DNA from: Schistocerca nitens
Lineage: Eukaryota > Arthropoda > Insecta > Orthoptera > Acrididae
Direction: 5' to 3'
Length of the DNA: 64,000 nt
NCBI RefSeq assembly: GCF_023898315.1
Contig: NC_064616.1
Span: 707,945,389-708,009,388, forward strand
In this document: piece by piece, positions 42,487 to 53,634 of the stretch
Layout of the letters: every line of letters begins with the position of its first letter
How positions within the stretch are numbered: the first letter of the stretch is position 1
Notes under the pieces: generated by a model
Seen by the model: the letters and a program-made list of their open reading frames with translations, nothing else
Database searches by the model: none
What the model was told of the DNA's origin: nothing
Made by a program: the position numbers and the translations under genes

Positions 42487-43759
42487 CGAGGGTAATCCCA
42501 AAAGTAAGGTCTATTTTTTTTATAAGTACAGAACTCTGTTTGTGTGGCAATTGGTCACACTGTTATGATGAGAGCTTCACGCATCGCGTGTAAACATGCG
42601 CGCGCCGCGCTCAGGCGCTCAGTCTCGGCTTGGCAGCCGTTGAGAATGGAGCTCCCGTTGGATGCTACCACCAAGTGCGAATTGCGCGCAGTTATTCGGG
42701 TTTTGAACGCAATTGACGGAAATGTATGGTGAGTCGTGCATGGATGTCAAAAATGTTCGTAAGTGGTGTAGAGAGTTTGCAGCTGGTCGGACCGAAATTC
42801 ACGACAAACAAAGGAACGGGAGACCGTCAATTTCTGAGGATACAGTGTTGAAGGTTGAGCAAAGTATGCGTGAAGATCGGCGAATCACCCTGGATGATCT
42901 CTGCGCGTTGGTGCCTGAGGTTTCCAGAAGCACCGCATACAGACTTTTAACGGAAACATTGAACTACCGGAAGGTGTGCGCAAGATGGGTGCCACGCATG
43001 CTGACTGAGGACCACATGCGGCAACGAGCTGATGCTTCCCGCGCAATTCTTCACCGCCTTGCAGCCGAACAGGACAACTTTCTGTACTCAATTGTCACGG
43101 GTGACGAAACCTGGGCATACCCATGACACCAAGCAACAATCACGCCAGTGGCGCCAAAGCCACGGATATTCAAACAAACACAGTCTGCCGGTAAAGTCAT
43201 AACAACGGTTTTTTGGGATCGGAAAGGGGTACTGTTGGTCGACTTTATGCCCACTGGGACCACAATTAACGCTGAAAGGTACTGTAAGACTCTGAAAAAA
43301 ACTCAAACGGGCAATTCAGAACCGGAGAAGAGGAATGTTGAGCAAGGGCGTACACATTCTCCATGACAACGCTCACCCTCACATCGCTCGGCTAACCGTT
43401 GCTCTCCTGCAAAAGTTTCATTGGAACATAATCACCCACCCACCCTATAGTCCTGACTTGGCGCCCAGTAACTATCACCTGTTCCCTAGGTTAAAAGAAC
43501 ATTTGGCAGGAAAGAGATTCAGCTCCGACGACGAGGTGAAAGAAGAGGTTCATAACTTTCTGAGCAGCATGGGGGCGAGCTGGTATGACATGGGCATACA
43601 AAAACTGCCACAGCGTCTACAAAAATGCATCGACAGAAATGGTGATTATGTCTAAAAATAGTTAAATGTTCAGGCTGTAAACTGATGTAAACCATTGTAG
43701 AAACAAACAGGTCTATGTACTTATAAAAATAGGAGACCTTACTTTTGGGATTACCCTCG
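42487..43759 (+). mobile_element. mariner element, near full length
   Basis: Perfect ends CGAGGGTAATCCCAAAAGTA and its inverse; TA at 42485-42486 and 43760-43761. Length 1,273 bp, normal for mariner. The left target is the broken Tc1, the right neighbour a half copy of fold-back family G. Confidence 0.95.
42646..43655 (+). pseudogene. mariner transposase, several lesions
   Basis: It starts MELPLDATTKCELRAVIRVL and shifts frame near 42,725. It continues MDVKNVRKWCREFAAGRTEI (HTH), through SIVTGDETWAYP (first Asp) where a stop follows. A further shift lies near 43,300. The C-terminal frame runs to 43,655 with ILHDNAHPHIARL (second Asp) and PPYSPDLAPSNYHLF. The third catalytic Asp is replaced by Asn in that block, so it is inactive independently of the frame breaks. 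Confidence 0.88.
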
Positions 43760-43761
43760 TA

Positions 43762-44020
43762 CATCTCCTTAATTGAACAAGTGCTCATAACTCTGAAGGT
43801 ATGCAGTTTAGAGCTCATGTTTACTAGACATTTTTTCTTGTTTTGGTCCATACTACCGCCTCTGAAAGTTGCCTACCCTACAATCTCAGCAGTATATGTA
43901 TTCCACTGTCAGAGGTATCAGAACGGTTTTCGTTTATAACTTTCGACTCGTTACCTCAAATTGATTGATTTATTCTTCACCATCATCCTATAAAGTTTGT
44001 AACATCATCACGGAATCACA
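43762..44020. repeat. long fold-back family G, copy 3 (right half)
   Basis: Only the right arm and part of the spacer remain: GAACAAGTGCTCATAACTCT, TTGTTTTGGTCCATACTACC, TCAGAGGTATCAGAACGGTT and GTTTGTAACATCATCACGGA. The left half is absent where the mariner ends. Confidence 0.75.
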
Positions 44021-44414
44021 CTGTATATACATACTTTTACACCCGCCGTCACCTATAACTGACGCTCTGTAGCGTCGTTGGATGACGTTTCCGGACGATC
44101 TAATAAGTCCCATCTACATCCTCTAGAATTGTGTAACACGAAGTGTGAAACACCCCGTATGTGAATCACTTTAGGGGCATGTAAACGTACACTAGGTACT
44201 GCATAAATCTGGCGGGATAAGTTTACACGAGTGACACGAAGAGAGAAAAATTGTGTGCTATAATATGTATAACTATTTGAGATATATTAAAGGCATAACA
44301 ATGTGGTGTAAAATTTAAATAGTGTGACAACATGGAAAGTGGATAAAATAGTGCGAGGGCTAATAATACAAAAAAAGGATAAAAAAATGCCTAAACGAGT
44401 CTAGTATGCCCTAT
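44021..44414. other. unassigned spacer
   Basis: No gene or recognised repeat. Confidence 0.5.
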
Positions 44415-44426
44415 GCTGCCATGATG

Positions 44427-44581
44427 GTGGTGGTGGTGGTTAATGTTTAACGTCCCGCCGACAACGAGGTCATTAGAGACGGAGCGCAAGCTCGGGTTAG
44501 GGAAGGATTGGGAAGGAAATCGGCCGTGCCCTTTCAAAGGAACCATCCCGGCATTTGCCTGAAACGATTTAGGGAAATCAC
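44427..44581 (-). repeat. SINE family E copy 4 (5' truncated)
   Basis: Body identical in order to copy 1 (GTTTAACGTCCCGCCGACAA, GGTTAGGGAAGGATTGGGAA, GAAACGATTTAGGGAAATCA) but lacking the tRNA head. A perfect 12-bp duplication GCTGCCATGATG lies at 44415-44426 and 44582-44593. Confidence 0.93.
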
Positions 44582-44639
44582 GCTGCCATGATGATAAACA
44601 TGTTTTTCACCCTAGTGCATGTTTATAACTAAATCATAA

Positions 44640-45560
44640 GCACACCGGACAATAATTTAGTCATCCCAGGCGACATCACGGTAAGAGCGTGCAACACAGT
44701 CTCTAGTCTTGACATCAGGCTCCATTCGGCGAGGAAGAGCGTCCCTAAGTATCTTCAGGTAAGCCGTATCTAGATGAAGCCACTCATTTATGATTACATT
44801 CTCCACAGTTACGAAACTGCAGGGATGTCGATTACTATGTTTCAACCGCTGTTTCAAATAGTCCCAGAAATTTTATGAGTGATTGAGATCGAGTGATTTC
44901 GCGGGCCAACACTGCGGAGTGAACGAGTCATTGGTCTGTTGGTACCCGCAACGCTTTCCATCATTTCAAAAGAGGCAACATTGCAACTCCTCGGAACCCA
45001 CTACGCGTCTCCATTCAGCTGCTGCCAAGTTTCTGTGTTGTTTGGCCCTTCGAAGATACGCAGCTTCCTGTGCTGCCGTGAGCTTTGGCACTTTGCGAGG
45101 TACGCGACTCCAAAAATCCATTGCATTCAGTTCCCTTTGCAATGTTCGCCCGGCAACTGGTTGAAATGAACCTTCATTCACTGACAGGAGCAATTCCAAT
45201 TAGATTGTCGTTGACAAAATGTGACTCTATCTCCTGTCCTTGTCTGTTAGGATCTTTTAGTGACTACTGTTCTTACGCCGATTTACATGGCAGCGAGATG
45301 TACGCCAGTTCTTCTAGACAGTTTGGACAGTCCAGATTGATACACCAACAAATCGGGCATCTTAATTTTATGGTGTACTCACAGGCACGTCAAAATTCGA
45401 AAGCTGCTTTCTGCCCTTCTGTCGACCCAGCTGCACTGATTCCATACAATCGACTAGCACATACACACCGTTTTACTGCCATGGCCTACTTCATTGGTGG
45501 AGAGTCACAGGACCTGTTGCATCAGTTGTACACGGTCTACAGAGCTCCATAGCGACCAGT
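44640..45560 (-). pseudogene. Tc1-like transposase relic, core deleted
   Basis: The frame at 44,657-44,857 reads like the C-terminus (VTVENVIINEWLHLDTAYLK, ILRDALPRRM). The frame at 44,966-45,199 reads like the end of the HTH region and start of the DDE fold (GRTLQRELNAMDFWSRVPRK, KQHRNLAAAEWRRVV). The catalytic middle between them is missing. Upstream (45,200-45,560) N-terminal homology is faint. Probably a distinct and older Tc1 lineage from the others here. Confidence 0.6.
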
Positions 45561-45780
45561 GTGCTTTTTTTTAAGGGAGTGATTAATATTTTGACCAGTG
45601 AAATTATTCAGCGGAGTCGGGTAGATTCTCTGAAGTGATCGTAGAAGGTGCTTCTGGCCTCCTTGTAGAATTTACTGTAGAGCTCCGTGGAGCAGAGCAA
45701 ATGACCGGAACATGCTGCTCATGGGTTGAGAATGGAAGCTGCAGCGGTGCAGATCATGGTGCCGCGATTGATTCGCGGCG

Positions 45781-45981
45781 CATTATGCCGGCTGGAGTGG
45801 CCGTGCGGTTCTAGGCGCTTCAGTTTGGAACCGCGTGACCGCTACGGCCGCAGGTTCGAATCCTGCCTCGGGCATAGATGTGTGTGATGTCCTTAGGTTT
45901 AAGTAGTTCTAAGTTCTAGGGTACTGATGACCTCCGATGTTAAGTCCCATAGTGCTCAGAGCCATTTGAACCATTTGATTT
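45781..45981 (+). repeat. SINE family A copy 14
   Basis: Near full-length copy, with a small deletion in the TTAGGTTAGTTAGG part of the body. Flanked by GATTCGCGGCG (45770-45780) and GATTCGCGACG (45982-45992). Confidence 0.92.
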
Positions 45982-45992
45982 GATTCGCGACG

Positions 45993-46926
45993 CGTTACGG
46001 AATTAAGAACGAATCGTGTCGCAAGTGATTCACGCACCTGATGGAGACACGGACGAAGTCTCTCTGCCGAGCGTACACACGTCACTGTTGTGTATGTGAT
46101 CACAATTAACTGGATAAGAAGCACTTTCTGGAGTGATACTATTTCGATTATGATGTCTAGCTGTGTATAACCTCGTCATTTATACTTCAGGTATATGGTT
46201 TGGTAGGAAGTTAACGGAGATTCAAGCCTGCTTGTTACAGACTTTTGGACAGCTTTGTGATGAATGCCGTCGCCGAAGTCAAGGAAACAACAACTACACT
46301 GACCAAAATTATTAAAGGCTCTGATAAAAAAAAAGAAAACTAAACTCCTCCCGAACAGGCCATCAAGGCCTAACGGGCGATATGATTTTAATTCACTCTG
46401 ATACTATAGGTAAGTGGATGAAAGGTCATTCTCATGAAAGAAGAGTATAAATATGTAGGTGTTCTGGAATTCTTATCTACATATCCCAAGACATAAGAGG
46501 ACGATATTAATGTGTTTGGAACAACTTAGGAATAAACCAGACAACAATAATCGCTGTCCCAAAATGAGATAGTCTCTGGGAACTGCCAACACTAATTTTG
46601 CCCTGTGTGGCATAAAAACAGTGAGGTAACTGACGTTTTTGAGATATATTTTGCGAATCTTTTGAAGGAAAAGGCGTCGCTAGCTCTGGAATAATCGCGA
46701 GAGGTAGCAATATATCTTCTGTCGGGCTGTGGCCAAGAGGTAACGATCGTCTCTGGCTATAATTGGTAGTGGACATCGCTGCCCTCTTCTTCTACGAGTA
46801 CCTCTGATTATTTGCACACGAAATGACGGTCGAGAAATAGCATTTATCACCACACACTGTGAATCAACAGCGTCCATTCTAGCAATGACTCGTCATAAAG
46901 AAAATTCGTATTGAACTCGTGAGATA
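45993..46926. other. unassigned, with a 5S-SINE tail fragment
   Basis: At about 46,335-46,385 (minus) AAAACTAAACTCCTCCCGAA and CAGGCCATCAAGGCCTAACG match the 3' end of the 5S-headed SINE at 2,885-2,937. The rest is featureless. Confidence 0.55.
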
Positions 46927-48095
46927 CACTATCTCATCAAAAGTATCCTGACACCTATTAGTGGATATTAATACAGGATACGTCCACTTTTTGCCTTTAT
47001 GATTGCTTGAAATCTGTTGGAGACACTTTTAGTGAGGTGTATGTATGTCTGTGGAGGAATGACAGTAGATTCTTCTTCAAGAGCCGAAACCAGAGAAGGT
47101 AGTTATGTTGGACGCTGGAGTCTGGAGCGAAGTCGACATTCTGTCTCATGTCAACAGAGTTCCATTGCTTTGAGGTCGGGACTCTGGGCAGCCCAGTCCA
47201 TTTCAGGAATGTTACTGTCTACAAGTCCTTGCTTTACACATGCTGCTTTCGGAAAGAGAGTTGTACCGATACAAACAATCATCGTCTCCGAACTGTTCCT
47301 CTACTGTACGCAGTTCACAATGCTGTAAAATGTGTTCATATCCTTCCTCATTTAGCGTTTTCTTAAGCGCAATAAGAATACCACACCCTAACCGCATATA
47401 ACACCACCATAGCGTAACACCAGCTCCTCCTCCATACTTCGCAGACGGCACCACACATGATGGCAGGTAACGTTCTTCACGATTCGCCCAACCCAATTCA
47501 TGCCATCGGATTGCCACAAGGTTGAGTGTGATTCATCATTCCGAATCACTAGTTGCCACTCATCCACTGTCCAGTGCCTTTGCTCTTTACACCTTCTCAA
47601 GCATCGCTTAACATTCACTACAAAAATTTGTGGCTCATTACGAGGAGCTCCTTGACCATTGTCCCTATTTTTTAAACTTCTTTCGCATAGTCATTGTGTT
47701 GCCGGGATACGGGTAGCACTTCTGAACTGATTTCATGCAATTTGTTTTACAACCACTCTCCGCAATGATCGACAACCTATGTCTGCCAATACATGAGGTC
47801 TACCTGGTCCTGATTTAACTGTAGTTGTTCCTTCGCGTTTCCACCAATAGCCGACCTGGACAGCTTTAGGAGGGCTGACATGTCGCTGGTGGATTTGTTA
47901 GTCAGGCGACGTCCAATGACTAGTCCGCGCTAGACGACACTATCCCCCCTGACCGACCGATTCTGCCGTTACTGCCTCGTTACTCACACACATAACTTGC
48001 CATCTCCTTGTATGCTGGCGGGTCCACCTCTCGTAACATCTAGTGATCAAATCCGCATTAAATAGGGTTGTCCGGATACTTTTGATCAGCTTGTG
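46927..48095 (-). mobile_element. Tc1 family type 4
   Basis: Ends CACTATCTCATCAAAAGTAT and, inverted, CACAAGCTGATCAAAAGTAT; TA at 46925-46926 and 48096-48097. Minus-strand transposase fragments: CKEQRHWTVDEWQLVIRNDE (47,388-47,618, first Asp), then TLNEEGYEHILQHCELRTVE and QFGDDDCLYRYNSL (47,212-47,517). The second Asp block is altered (YRYNS instead of QQDN-like) and frames change repeatedly. Inactive. Confidence 0.88.
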
Positions 48096-48097
48096 TA

Positions 48098-48529
48098 TAG
48101 CGCCACGTGAGGACTGACATGAATGCCTCCGAGAACTCCAATTCTGGAGCAGCGCATCCATTATCATTCACGTGCTTCGTTCATAATTGACTTATCTTGG
48201 CAGGTGAAACTTCTTTTTTTCTCTAATTTTTATTGCAATACTGATGCGTTGCACTTCAAGCCTTACTGGACAGAACATTCCCCCGTGAAAGTAAAGCGGC
48301 GTATTAACTCCAACTGGTTTAATCTGCGTTTTTGGCGAGGAAGTTATTTAAGCGGAATAGTAGGGTTAGATATCAGCATCTCTCTATTTAAGGCGTCCTG
48401 CATGAAGCAGAAACAAGTCAGGTTAGATGAAGCAGATTGTAATTTCGAAGTACGTTGAGTCACATGTAACAGATTTACCAATTTCTTATCTACGATTACC
48501 AGTCACAATTATCAGCTATACCCTCATCT
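48098..48529. other. unassigned spacer
   Basis: No gene or recognised repeat. The open frame at 48,123-48,458 has no recognisable motif. Confidence 0.5.
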
Positions 48530-50340
48530 ACGTCTACATCTACATGTCTGCTCTACAATTCAAACTTAAGTGCCTAGTAGAGGGTTCTACGAGTCACAAT
48601 AAGACTATTTCTTTATCATTACACTCTCTGTGGAAAAAATGAACACTTAAATGCTTTTATACGAGATCTGATCACTCTTATTTTATTACGATGATTATTT
48701 CTTAGTGTGTAGGTTGCCGACAATAAAATATTTTCACATCCAGTGGAGAAAATTGCTGATTGAAATTTCGTGAAAAGATCTCGCAGCAACGAAAAACGCC
48801 TTTGTTTTAATGATTGGCACTCCAACTCGCTTATCAAGTCCGTGGTACTCTCTCCCCTATTTCGCGATAATACAAAATGAGCTGCTCTTTTTTGGACGTT
48901 TTCAATATTCCCCGTCAATTCTATTAGGTAAGCATCCCATACCGCACAGCAGTACTCTAGCCGATAACAGACAAGCATAGTGCAGGCAGTCTCTTTAGTA
49001 GACGTGTAGCATCTTCTAAGTGTTCCGCCAATAAAACGGAGACTTTGGTTTGCCTTCCTCAGAAGATTATTTATGTGATAGTTCCCATGTATGTTGTTCT
49101 TTATTGCAATTCCTACGTATTTAGTTAAATTGACAGCCTTTAAATTTGTGTGTGTGTAACCGAAATTCAATGGATTTCTTTTCGTAGTCATGTGGATGAC
49201 TCACACTTTTCCTTATTCAGAGACAATTGACACTTTTCGCACCATACAGATATAGTGTGTAGATCATTTTGCAATTGGTTTTGATCTTCAGGTGACTTTA
49301 CTAAACGGTTAAAGACAGCGTCATCTGCAAACAATCTAAGAGGGCTGTTCAGACTGTGTTCTAAATCGTTTATATAGATTACGAACAGCAAGGGGCTATA
49401 AAAGTTCCTTGGGGAACGTTGGCTTTCAATTCCATTTTACTCGATAATTTCCCATCGATTACTACATCTGACAGACATTACTGACAGAAAATCACGAATC
49501 CACCAGCACAGGTGAGGCGATGCTCCATAGGCACGTGATTTGATTACGAGTCCCTTGTGAGGAACGGTGTCAAAAGCCTTCTGGAAATTTAGAAATATGG
49601 AATAAATCTGAGATCTCCTGTCGGTGGCGCTCATTACTTCGTGCGATTAAAGAACTAGTTGTATTTCACAAGAAAGATTTTTCTGATTCCTTGCTGACTA
49701 TGCGTCAAGAGACCATCACCTTCGAGGTAATTCATAATGTTCGACCACAGTATATGTTCCAAAATCATACCAAATGGGTCTGCAATCCAGTTAATTACTC
49801 TAGATTATTGGTGTGACGGGTGCAGCTTTCGAGTCTTCTGGTACGGATCTTCCGTCGAGCGAGCAATTGTATCTCATCTTGGGGCTATTGTATCAGCATA
49901 CTCTGAAAGGAACCTAACTGTTATACTATCTGGACCAGAGGCCTTGCATTTATTAAATGATTTAAGTTGCTTCGCTACACCGAGGATATCTGTAATATTT
50001 CTAAGTTACTCACGTTGGCAACTGTTCTCAATTCGAATCCTGGAAAATTTACTTCGTTTCCTCTGTTGAAGGAACTGCGGAAAACAGTGTTTAATAACTC
50101 CGCTTTAGTGGCGCTGTCATCGGTATTATTACCATTGGTACAGCGCGGTGAAGGTATTGATTGTGTCCTGCCGCTGACGTACTTTACATGCGACCTGAAT
50201 TTCCTTAGATTTTCTGGAAGGTTTCGAGACAGAGTTTCGTGCAAAACATCCCCAATCTTAGAGATTTTGTGTTACGGACTGCTGGTTTCTATAGGCACCA
50301 ATTTTTCCTTCCAGGACAGACATTTATGTTGAGCTAGCAG
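48530..50340 (-). mobile_element. old CR1-like LINE fragment, subfamily 3
   Basis: 3' tail ACGTCTACATCTACATGT. Minus-strand frames in order: RT C-terminus (48,619-49,191, NLTKYVGIAIKNNIHGNYHI and VQKRAAHFVLSRNRG), catalytic box SPLRLFADDAVF (49,188-49,391), KAFDTVPHKGLVIKSRAYGA (49,437-49,634), then the endonuclease-RT linker (49,975-50,244, ENLRKFRSHVKYVSGRTQSI). Frameshifts separate the blocks. More diverged than the LINEs at 29 and 52 kb. Confidence 0.85.
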
Positions 50341-50539
50341 CACTCTTAACATACATAGCTACAAGACGCCTAATTACCTGATGTCTAGCTCCCTAAGTGG
50401 AGAGTAATAATTGGAATGCACAAATTAAATGTCATTTGACTCGCCCGACATAGCCATGGGCAATTCAAATGAAATCGCCGTGATAAATCTATGCTGCAGT
50501 TTGCAATCGATTTTTCCCGTCCATATGGCGATATTCATT

Positions 50540-50700
50540 ATGGTTTAATGTCACGTCGATGATAATATCATTAGAGATGTATTGGGGAAGGATGGGGTGG
50601 AACTGATCCGTGTCCTTCTGAAAGAAACGTTCTAAGCATCTGCCTTAAAGAGTTTAGGCAAACTACGGAAAACCTAATGTGAACGTCCTGACGGCGAAGT
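50540..50700 (-). repeat. SINE family E copy 5 (old)
   Basis: Diverged copy with ATGGTTTAATGTCACGTCGA, TATCATTAGAGATG, TTGGGGAAGGATGGGG and ATCTGCCTTAAAGAGTTTAG in family order. Confidence 0.65.
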
Positions 50701-50724
50701 GACCATTTGTGCTCCCAGCTGCAA

Positions 50725-50950
50725 ATAGTATTCAGTTCGTTCCAATGTCCATTCTGGTTTCACATACATCTAAACACATTTTATATTTGTTCGACAGGAG
50801 TTCCCGCTTCATTTTAAGTTGACACATGTTATAGTGCTCTCGACTACGAGTGGTATTCAGTTCGTTTCAGTGTACACCATGGTTTCACATACATCTGATT
50901 ATTTGACAATAGTGCCCGGTTCACTTTAAGTTGACACATGTTATCATACT
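50725..50950 (+). repeat. two-unit tandem duplication of about 120 bp
   Basis: Both units contain TATTCAGTTCGTT(C/T)CA, TGGTTTCACATACATCT and a final TTAAGTTGACACATGTTAT. Unit 1 ends at about 50,833, unit 2 at about 50,944. Non-coding. Confidence 0.75.
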
Positions 50951-51148
50951 AAATTACGTTGAAGACTTTGGAAACAACTCATATTTAATAGTTTGGTGTT
51001 GGCGGGACTTCAAGAAAATGTAGTAATAAAGGAAAGAAAATAAGTGATTTTATGGTTTGAGGAACAGACAAAGGAAGTAGTATCTTTCTATAACCTTACT
51101 CAAAACACGTGATCTATAAGACTTTTTTTATTCGAAAATAAACACCGG

Positions 51149-51346
51149 CTTTTCGCGGATGATGCTGTAGTATACAGAGAAGTTGCAGCATTAGAAAATT
51201 GCAGCGAAATGCAGGAAGATCTGCAGCGGATAGGCACTTGGTGCAGGGAGTGGCAACTGACCCTTAACATAGACAAATGTAATGTATTGCGAATACATAG
51301 AAAGAAGGATCCTTTATTGTATGATTATATGATAGCGGAACAAACA
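51149..51346 (+). mobile_element. outer CR1 LINE (plus strand), left part
   Basis: RT coding in the frame of MQEDLQRIGTWCREWQLTLN, preceded by the catalytic-box tail ADDAVVYREVAALENCSE, and ending at YDYMIAEQT. The 5' end is truncated within the RT. It continues at 56,996 after the inner LINE; the same protein stretch without a gap is visible in the inner copy (AEQTLVAVTSVKYLGV). Confidence 0.92.
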
Positions 51347-51418
51347 TCTACATCTACATTCATACTCCGCAAGCCACCCAACGGTGTGTGGCGGAGGGCA
51401 CTTTACGTGCCACTGTCA

Positions 51419-52210
51419 TTACCTCCCTTTCCTGTTCCAGTCGCGTATGGTTCGCGGGAAGAACGACTGTCTGAAAGCCTCCGTGCGCGCTCTAATCTCT
51501 CTAATTTTACATTCGTGATCTCCTCGGGAGGTATAAGTAGGGGGAAGCAACATACTCGATACCTCATCCAGAAACGCACCCTCTCGAAACCTGGCGAGCA
51601 AGCTACACCGCGATGCAGAGCGCCTCTCTTGCAGAGTCTGCCACTTGAGTTTATTAAACATCTCCGTAACGCTATCACGGTTACCAAATAACCCTGTGAC
51701 GAAACGCGCCGCTCTTCTTTGGATCTTCTCTATCTCCTCCGTCAACCCGATCTGGTACGGATCCCACACTGATGAGCAGTACTCAAGTATAGGTCGAACG
51801 AGTGTTTTGTAAGCCAACTCCTTTGTTGCTGGACTACATTTTCTAAGCACTCTCCCAATGAATCTCAACCTGGTACCCGCCTTACCAACAATTAATTTTA
51901 TATGATCATTCCACTTCAAATCGTTCCGCACGCATACTCCCAGATATTTTACAGAAGTAACTGCTACCAGTGTTTGTTCCGCTATCATATAATCATACAA
52001 TAAAGGATCCTTCTTTCTATGTATTCGCAATACATTACATTTGTCTATGTTAAGGGACAGTTGCCACTCCCTGCACCAAGTGCCTATCCGCTGCAGATCT
52101 TCCTGCATTTCGCTACAATTTTCTAATGCTGCAACTTCTCTGTATACTACAGCATCATCCGCGAAAAGCCGCATGGAACTTCCGACACTATCTACTAGGT
52201 CATTTATATA
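51419..52210 (-). pseudogene. CR1 RT, C-terminal half
   Basis: It contains the catalytic box SSMRLFADDAVVYREV, then GTWCREWQLSLNIDKCNVLR, TSVKYLGVCVRNDLKWNDHI, the RT thumb LVRPILEYCSSVWDPY and KIQRRAARFV, and ends FFPRTIRDWNRKGR. It is the continuation of 53,635-54,162; the Tc1 splits the gene right after the SGVPQGS block. The visible frame begins within Tc1 sequence by chance. Confidence 0.92.
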
Positions 52211-53632
52211 CACTCCTGGAAATGGAAAAAAGAACACATTGACACCGGTGTGTCAGACCCACCATACTTGCTCCGGACACTGCGAGAGGGCTGTACAAGC
52301 AATGATCACACGCACGGCACAGCGGACACACCAGGAACCGCGGTGTTGGCCGTCGAATGGCGTTAGCTGCGCAGCATTTGTGCACCGCCGCCGTCAGTGT
52401 CAGCCAGTTTTCCGTGGCATACGGAGCTCCATCGCAGTCTTTAACACTGGTAGCATGCCGCGACAGCGTGGACGTGAATCGTATGTGCAGTTGACGGACT
52501 TTGAGCGAGGGCGTATAGTGGGCATGCGGGAGGCCGGGTGGACGTACCGCCGAATTGCTCAACACGTGGGGCGTGAGGTCTCCACAGTACATCGATGTTG
52601 TCGCCAGTGGTCGGCGGAAGGTGCACGTGCCCGTCGACCTGGGACCGGACCGCAGCGACGCACGGATGCACGCCAAGACCGTAGGATCCTACGCAGTGCC
52701 GTAGGGGACCGCACCGCCACTTCCCAGCAAATTAGGGACACTGTTGCTCCTGGGGTATCGGCGAGGACCATTCGCAACCGTCTCCATGAAGCTGGGCTAC
52801 GGTCCCGCACACCGTTAGGCCGTCTTCCGCTCACGCCCCAACATCGTGCAGCCCGCCTCCAGTGGTGTCGCGACAGGCGTGAATGGGGGGACGAATGGAG
52901 ACGTGCCGTCTTCAGCGATGAGAGTCGCTTCTGCCTTGGTGCCAATGATGGTCGTATGCGTGTTTGGCGCCGTGCAGGTGAGCGCCACAATCAGGACTGC
53001 ATACGACCGAGGCACACAGGGCCAACACCCGGCATCATGGTGTGGGGAGCGATCTCCTACACTGGCCGTACACCACTGGTGATCGTCGAGGGGACACTGA
53101 ATAGTGCACGGTACATCCAAACCGTCATCGAACCCATCGTTCTACCATTCGTAGACCGGCAAGGGAACTTGCTGTTCCAACAGGACAATGCACGTCCGCA
53201 TGTAACCCGTGCCACCCAACGTGCTCTAGAAGGTGTAAGTCAACTACCCTGGCCAGCAAGATCTCCGGAACTGTCCCCCATTGAGCATGTTTGGGACTGG
53301 ATGAAGCGTCGTCTCACGCGGTCTGCACGTCCAGCACGAACGCTGGTCCAACTGAGGCGCCAGGTGGAAATGGCATGGCAAGCCGTTCCACAGGACTACA
53401 TCCAGCATCTCTACGATCGTCTCCATGGGAGAATAGCAGCCTGCATTGCTGCGAAAGGTGGATATACACTGTACTAGTGCCGACATTGTGCATGCTCTGT
53501 TGCCTGTGTCTATGTGCCTGTGGTTCCGTCAGTGTGATCATGTGATGTATCTGACCCCAGGAAGGTGTCAATAAAGTTTCCCCTTCCTGGGACAATGAAT
53601 TCACGGTGTTCTTATTTCAATTTCCAGGAGTG
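52211..53632 (+). mobile_element. Tc1 family type 2, copy C (1,422 bp, intact)
   Basis: Ends CACTCCTGGAAATGGAAAAA and, inverted, CACTCCTGGAAATTGAAATA, with TA on both sides (52209-52210 and 53633-53634). It has both terminal repeats and an uninterrupted transposase, so it is the only complete element in the window and a candidate for recent or present mobility. Confidence 0.97.
52455..53477 (+). CDS. Tc1-family transposase, intact (340 aa)
   Basis: DDE transposase that binds the terminal repeats and cuts and pastes the element into TA. Start ATG chosen because MPRQRGRESYVQLTDFERGR is where homology to Tc1 proteins begins; upstream codons belong to the terminal repeat and LINE. Residues 10-115 form the paired HTH domain (WTYRRIAQHVGREVSTVHRC and SARTIRNRLHEAGLRSRTP). 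The catalytic acids are D155 (FSDESRF), D244 (FQQDNARPH) and E277 (LSPIEHVWD). Only 32 residues separate D244 and E277, two fewer than classic Tc1 (34). It ends GGYTLY. No frame lesion. Substitutions against copies A, B and E include R to G at 145, V to A at 151 and D to E at 272; their effect is unknown. Confidence 0.95.
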   Translation: MPRQRGRESYVQLTDFERGRIVGMREAGWTYRRIAQHVGREVSTVHRCCRQWSAEGARARRPGTGPQRRTDARQDRRILRSAVGDRTATSQQIRDTVAPGVSARTIRNRLHEAGLRSRTPLGRLPLTPQHRAARLQWCRDRREWGDEWRRAVFSDESRFCLGANDGRMRVWRRAGERHNQDCIRPRHTGPTPGIMVWGAISYTGRTPLVIVEGTLNSARYIQTVIEPIVLPFVDRQGNLLFQQDNARPHVTRATQRALEGVSQLPWPARSPELSPIEHVWDWMKRRLTRSARPARTLVQLRRQVEMAWQAVPQDYIQHLYDRLHGRIAACIAAKGGYTLY

Positions 53633-53634
53633 TA

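Noticed and set aside
52041-53477. 478-aa open frame as the transposase of copy C
   Set aside because: The first 138 codons are antisense LINE and Tc1 terminal repeat; protein homology starts at the ATG at 52,455.
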